Shown here piece after piece: positions 60,677-64,000 of a stretch of 64,000 nt of DNA (position 1 is the stretch's first letter; each line of letters begins with the position of its first letter). Origin of the DNA: Nocardioides humi (GTDB lineage: Bacteria; Actinomycetota; Actinomycetes; Propionibacteriales; Nocardioidaceae); contig NZ_CP041146.1 of NCBI RefSeq assembly GCF_006494775.1, positions 5,084,001-5,148,000 of the forward strand, written 5' to 3'. The translations under genes were made by a program, and so were the position numbers. The notes below the pieces were generated by a model, which did not search any database, was not told the DNA's origin, and was given only the letters and a program-made list of their open reading frames with translations.

Positions 60677-62316
60677 TGCCCTTCGCGACCGCCTGCTGCG
60701 TGGCCCTCGACGGCGCCGTCGGCCACCTCATCGACGTACAGACCGACGTGTCGGTCGGCCAGCCGACCACGGTCGTGGTCGGCCGCGCCGACACGCTCCT
60801 GCGCGAGGGCGTCGACCGGGTCCGGATGGCGCTGATCAACACCAACCTGCGCTGGCCGGCGACGAAGCGCTGCACCTTCCTGTTCTCGCCGGCCGATCTG
60901 CGGAAGTCCGGCACGCACTTCGACCTGGCCATGGCCGTCAGCCTGCTGGCCGCGGACGACCAGCTGGAGCCCGTCTGGCTGGAGCGGACCGCGTTCGTCG
61001 GCGAGCTCACCCTGGCGGGCGGGCTGCGTCCCACGCTGGGCGTGCTGCCGATGACGCTGGCGGCGGCGGCCGCCGGCATCCGCCGGGTCTACGTCCCGGA
61101 GCCGCAGGTCGCTGAGGCGACGATGGTGCCCGAGATCGAGGTCATCGGCGTCCGGTCGCTGGGCCAGGCCGTCGCCTCGCTGCGCGGCGAGCCGCTCCCG
61201 ACGGCCCCTCCGGTCGCCGGGGCGCGGGGCCTCCAGCTGATCTCGTGGCGCGGCGAGGAGCGTCTCGACGAGCTGGACCTCGCCGACCTGCGCGGCATGG
61301 AGGAGGAGAAGTACGCCGTCGAGGTCGCCGCCGCCGGCGGCCACCCGGTGCAGCTGTCCGGGCCGAAGGGGTGCGGCAAGACCAGCCTGGCCGAGCGGGT
61401 CCCGACCATCCTCCCCGACCTGACGCTCGAGGAGTCACTGGAGCTGACGGCGCTCCACTCGCTGGCGGGAGTCCTCGACCCGGACCACGGCATGGTGGTC
61501 CGCCCGCCGTTCGCCGCTCCCCACCACGACGCGAGCAAGGTCAGCGTGATCGGCGGCGGGTCGGGACGGGTGCAGCCGGGCGAGATCAGCCGTGCCCACT
61601 GCGGGGTCCTCTTCATGGACGAGTTCCCGCTGTTCCGCTCCGACGTGATCGAGGCGCTGCGCCAGCCGCTCGAGAACGGCGACATCACCATCGCCCGGCG
61701 CGACGAGTCGGTCACCCTGCCCGCGGGTGGGATCCTGGTGCTGGCCAGCAATCCCTGCCCGTGCGGGAACTGGACGCGGACGATGAGCTCCAACCGGTGC
61801 ACCTGCGCCGAGACGGTACGGCGTGCGTACCGCGCTCGGATGTCGGGGCCGATCCTCGACCGGATCGACATCGTGCGCCACGTCCAGCCGGCCTCGCCCG
61901 CGAGCCACGACCCGTTCCGGACCGCCCCGACGTCGGCGGAGGTCCGGGCGCGGGTCGTTGCGGCCCGGCAACGGCAGCGCGAGCGGTTCGAGGGCCGGAG
62001 CTGGCGGCTCAACGCCCACATCCCGAGTCCCCGCCTCCGGGACACCTGGCCGCTGCCGCCGGGTGCCCAGAGGGTGATCGACGCCGAGATGCTGACGGGT
62101 CGCCTCAGCGCGCGGGGCGCCGTACGGGTCCACCGGCTGGCGTGGACGGTGGCCGACGTGCGGTCGGCGCGCGCGGGCCGCGACATCACTCCTGACGTCG
62201 ACGAGGTGCGCACGGCGCTGCGGCTGCGGACGGGCCAGTCCCTCGACATCGCCATGTTCCGGTCCGACGCCGACTCCGACTCCGGTGCCGACTCCGGCGC
62301 GGAGGGGGTCGCATGA
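60676..62316 (+). CDS. comM: YifB/ComM family AAA+ ATPase (Mg-chelatase-like)
   Basis: A 546-residue protein with an N-terminal Lon-protease-like fold (TACCVALDGAVGHLIDVQTDV, KSGTHFDLAMAVSLLAA), Walker A GPKGCGKTSLAERVP near residue 233, and Walker B in CGVLFMDEFPLF. NPCPCGNWTRTMSSNRCTC forms a cysteine cluster. ComM is a helicase that extends recombination branches during natural transformation. It overlaps yraN by 1 base and dprA by 4. Confidence 0.94.
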   Translation: MPFATACCVALDGAVGHLIDVQTDVSVGQPTTVVVGRADTLLREGVDRVRMALINTNLRWPATKRCTFLFSPADLRKSGTHFDLAMAVSLLAADDQLEPVWLERTAFVGELTLAGGLRPTLGVLPMTLAAAAAGIRRVYVPEPQVAEATMVPEIEVIGVRSLGQAVASLRGEPLPTAPPVAGARGLQLISWRGEERLDELDLADLRGMEEEKYAVEVAAAGGHPVQLSGPKGCGKTSLAERVPTILPDLTLEESLELTALHSLAGVLDPDHGMVVRPPFAAPHHDASKVSVIGGGSGRVQPGEISRAHCGVLFMDEFPLFRSDVIEALRQPLENGDITIARRDESVTLPAGGILVLASNPCPCGNWTRTMSSNRCTCAETVRRAYRARMSGPILDRIDIVRHVQPASPASHDPFRTAPTSAEVRARVVAARQRQRERFEGRSWRLNAHIPSPRLRDTWPLPPGAQRVIDAEMLTGRLSARGAVRVHRLAWTVADVRSARAGRDITPDVDEVRTALRLRTGQSLDIAMFRSDADSDSGADSGAEGVA

Positions 62317-63461
62317 CCGCGGCAGAGGAGGAGCGGCTGGCCCGCGCCACGATCAGCATCGTCACCGAGCCCGGCGACGTGCGGTGCCTGGGCCTGACGC
62401 GCGAGCTGGGCGGCGTCCGGTTCCTCGAGGTGCTGCGCGAGCAGCCCGACCTCCGGCCGGAGTTCGCGGCGGCGGCGGGCCGCCTGGCGACCGTGCAGCC
62501 CGAGCGGGTCCTGGAGACCTCGGCCCGGCGAGGCATCCGCTTCGTGGTCCCCGGCGACGACGAGTGGCCGTCGGCGCTCGACGACCTGGCCGGTGCCGGT
62601 GTGCTGCACGCCCGCGGCGAGGTCCCGGTCGGGCTGTGGGTGCGCGGGCCGCTGCGGATCGATCGCCTCGGCCCCGCGGTGGCGGTGGTGGGCTCGAGAT
62701 CCTCGACGGCCTACGGCGACCAGATGGCCGGCGACCTGGCGGCGGCGCTGGGCGCGGCGGGACGCACCGTGGTCTCCGGCGCGGCGTACGGCGTCGACTA
62801 CGCCGCGCATCGGGGCGCCGTCAGCGCCGACGCGCACACCGTCGCGGTGCTCGCCTGCGGGGTGGATCGCGCCTACCCGCTCGCCCACCGGCAGATGCTC
62901 GACCACCTGGGCGAGCACCAGGCCGTCGTGTCCGAGGCGCCGCCCGGCGCCGCGCCGTTCCGGATCCGGTTCCTCGCCCGCAACCGCATCATCGCGGCGC
63001 TCACCCGCGGCACCGTGGTGGTCGAGGCCGCGTTGCGCAGCGGGGCGCTGAACACCGCGTCCTGGGCCGACCGGTTGCACCGCACGGTGATGGGCGTCCC
63101 CGGCCCGGTGGTCAGCGCCGCCTCGGAGGGTGTGCACGAGCTCATCCGCGCCGGTGGGGCGGCCCTGGTGACCAGCGGTGCCGACGTCCTCGAGCTCCTC
63201 GGAGCGCCGGGGGAGAACCTCCTCGACGTCCGCCGGGCGCCGGACGACTCGCGGGACCGGCTGAGTGTCCGTGCCCGCCAGGTGCTGGACGCCGTGCCGG
63301 TGTCCTCGCCCGCGCCGACGGAGTCGGTCGCCGTGGTGGCCGGTCTCGGCGCGGAGGAGGTCGAGCGGCTCCTCGGCGGCCTGGCCGTCGACGGTCACGT
63401 CGAGCGGCTCCCGGCGGGTTGGCGGCTGCCCGCGGCGATGCGTTCTACGATCGATCGGTGA
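62313..63461 (+). CDS. dprA: DNA-processing protein DprA
   Basis: DprA (382 residues) loads RecA on single-stranded DNA taken up by cells. The Rossmann-like DNA-binding core is clear: VAVVGSRSSTAYGDQMAGDL, VVSGAAYGVDYAAHRGAV and FLARNRIIAALTRGTVVVEA. A C-terminal winged helix follows (LDAVPVSSPAPTESVAVVAG). The comM-dprA-xerC order is typical; xerC begins inside its stop codon (GTGA). Confidence 0.95.
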   Translation: MTAAEEERLARATISIVTEPGDVRCLGLTRELGGVRFLEVLREQPDLRPEFAAAAGRLATVQPERVLETSARRGIRFVVPGDDEWPSALDDLAGAGVLHARGEVPVGLWVRGPLRIDRLGPAVAVVGSRSSTAYGDQMAGDLAAALGAAGRTVVSGAAYGVDYAAHRGAVSADAHTVAVLACGVDRAYPLAHRQMLDHLGEHQAVVSEAPPGAAPFRIRFLARNRIIAALTRGTVVVEAALRSGALNTASWADRLHRTVMGVPGPVVSAASEGVHELIRAGGAALVTSGADVLELLGAPGENLLDVRRAPDDSRDRLSVRARQVLDAVPVSSPAPTESVAVVAGLGAEEVERLLGGLAVDGHVERLPAGWRLPAAMRSTIDR

Positions 63462-64000
63462 GCGCCGATGCCGAGGAGAGCGCCGAGGAGGTTGCCGGGA
63501 CCGCCGGCACCGTGGAGCGCGAGGACCTGCTGCCGGAGGCGTTCGCGCGCCTGCTCGGCGAGTACGAACGCCACCTCGTGGCGGAGCGGGACCTCGCCCC
63601 CCACAGCGTGCGGGCCTATCTCGGCGACATCACCGGCCTCCTCGAGCACGCCGGCCGCCTGGGACTCGCGGAGATCACCGAGCTGGACCTGCGCAGCCTG
63701 CGCAGCTGGCTGGCGAAGCAGCAGACCCTGGGCCTGTCCCGGACGACGCTCGCCCGGCGCGCCACCGCGGCGCGGGTGTTCACCGCGTGGCTGGCCCGCA
63801 CCGGCCGGACCCCGAACGACGTCGGCTCGGCCCTCGGCTCCCCGCGCCCCCACCGCACGCTGCCCGACGTGCTCCGGGTCGACGAGGCCGCCCGACTGGT
63901 CGACGCCGCGGCCGCGCTCGCCGACGACGGCAGCGCCCTCGGGCTGCGGGACGCCGCCATGCTCGAGCTGTTGTACGCGACCGGCATGCGGGTCGGGGAG
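63458..64000 (+). CDS. xerC: Tyrosine recombinase XerC, cut by the window edge
   Basis: The first 181 codons of a tyrosine recombinase. The SAM-like N-terminal core-binding domain (FARLLGEYERHLVAERDLAPHSVRAYL) and the start of the catalytic domain (RVDEAARLVDAAAAL) are visible; the last residues, ATGMRVGE, include the first catalytic Arg. The other catalytic residues lie beyond the window. Position after dprA points to the chromosomal XerC that resolves chromosome dimers, not to a phage integrase. Confidence 0.9.
   Translation, partial: MSADAEESAEEVAGTAGTVEREDLLPEAFARLLGEYERHLVAERDLAPHSVRAYLGDITGLLEHAGRLGLAEITELDLRSLRSWLAKQQTLGLSRTTLARRATAARVFTAWLARTGRTPNDVGSALGSPRPHRTLPDVLRVDEAARLVDAAAALADDGSALGLRDAAMLELLYATGMRVGE

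Noticed and set aside
63458..64000. Integrase marking a mobile element
   Set aside because: The order comM-dprA-xerC is chromosomal, and no attachment-site duplication, phage gene or composition change is seen.

Overview
The window is a high-GC actinobacterial chromosome segment. A Nocardioides-like organism (Nocardioidaceae) is the best guess. This rests on third-position GC bias, an NdgR-type regulator beside leuCD, an HU protein with a long PAKKA tail, F420 cofactor synthesis (CofC/FbiD), a mycobacterial-style PII/GlnD locus and DUF3515/DUF177/DUF2469 family genes. Nearly all of it is housekeeping DNA. No rRNA, tRNA, CRISPR array, insertion sequence or prophage was recognised.

Layout. 1-6.4 kb: ndgR divergent from leuCD, then hup, cofC (minus strand), plsC and gpsA, closed by a striking double palindrome. 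6.4-11.3 kb: yqeY and a Cys/Met-metabolism PLP enzyme, ddl, a DUF3515 lipoprotein, a stand-alone Lrp sensor domain, thiL and rpmB. 11.4-19 kb: one long forward run, DAK2/FakA-like - recG - rsmD - coaD - DUF177 - rpmF - rnc - mutM, mostly with overlapping stops and starts. 19-23.2 kb: an ECF sigma factor with a membrane anti-sigma-like partner, divergent from two secreted RTX-type repeat proteins. 23.3-36.5 kb: the smc ... ftsY - amt - glnB - glnD block, interrupted by a large RgpF-type glycan gene. 36.5-42.3 kb: a surface-glycan island (GT-C-like membrane protein, GT2, epimerase, two methyltransferases). 42.3-54 kb: cstA-ybdD, ffh, a NYN protein, an amidohydrolase, rpsP-khpA-rimM-trmD, a second ammonium transporter, a Fic enzyme and rplS. 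54-64 kb: lepB, rnhB, DUF2469, a TadG-TadE-TadG trio, and yraN-comM-dprA-xerC, the last cut by the window edge.

How the genes work together. Translation and protein-export genes (rpmB, rpmF, rpsP, rplS, rimM, trmD, rsmD, ffh, ftsY, lepB) lie among DNA repair and segregation genes (recG, mutM, rnhB, smc, xerC, dprA). Nitrogen control is represented by amt-glnB-glnD and a second amt; each amt has GlnR-like sequence upstream, and the box before the second has exact spacing. Surface chemistry is represented by the glycan island and the RgpF gene.

Two cautions. At least eight genes, several of them essential (thiL, rimM, trmD, lepB), are split by single-base shifts. Almost all look like one missing base in a C or G run, so consensus errors are more likely than real mutations. 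Also, rnc and glnD have no normal start codon at the expected place; both appear to start at a CTG inside a CTGA overlap.
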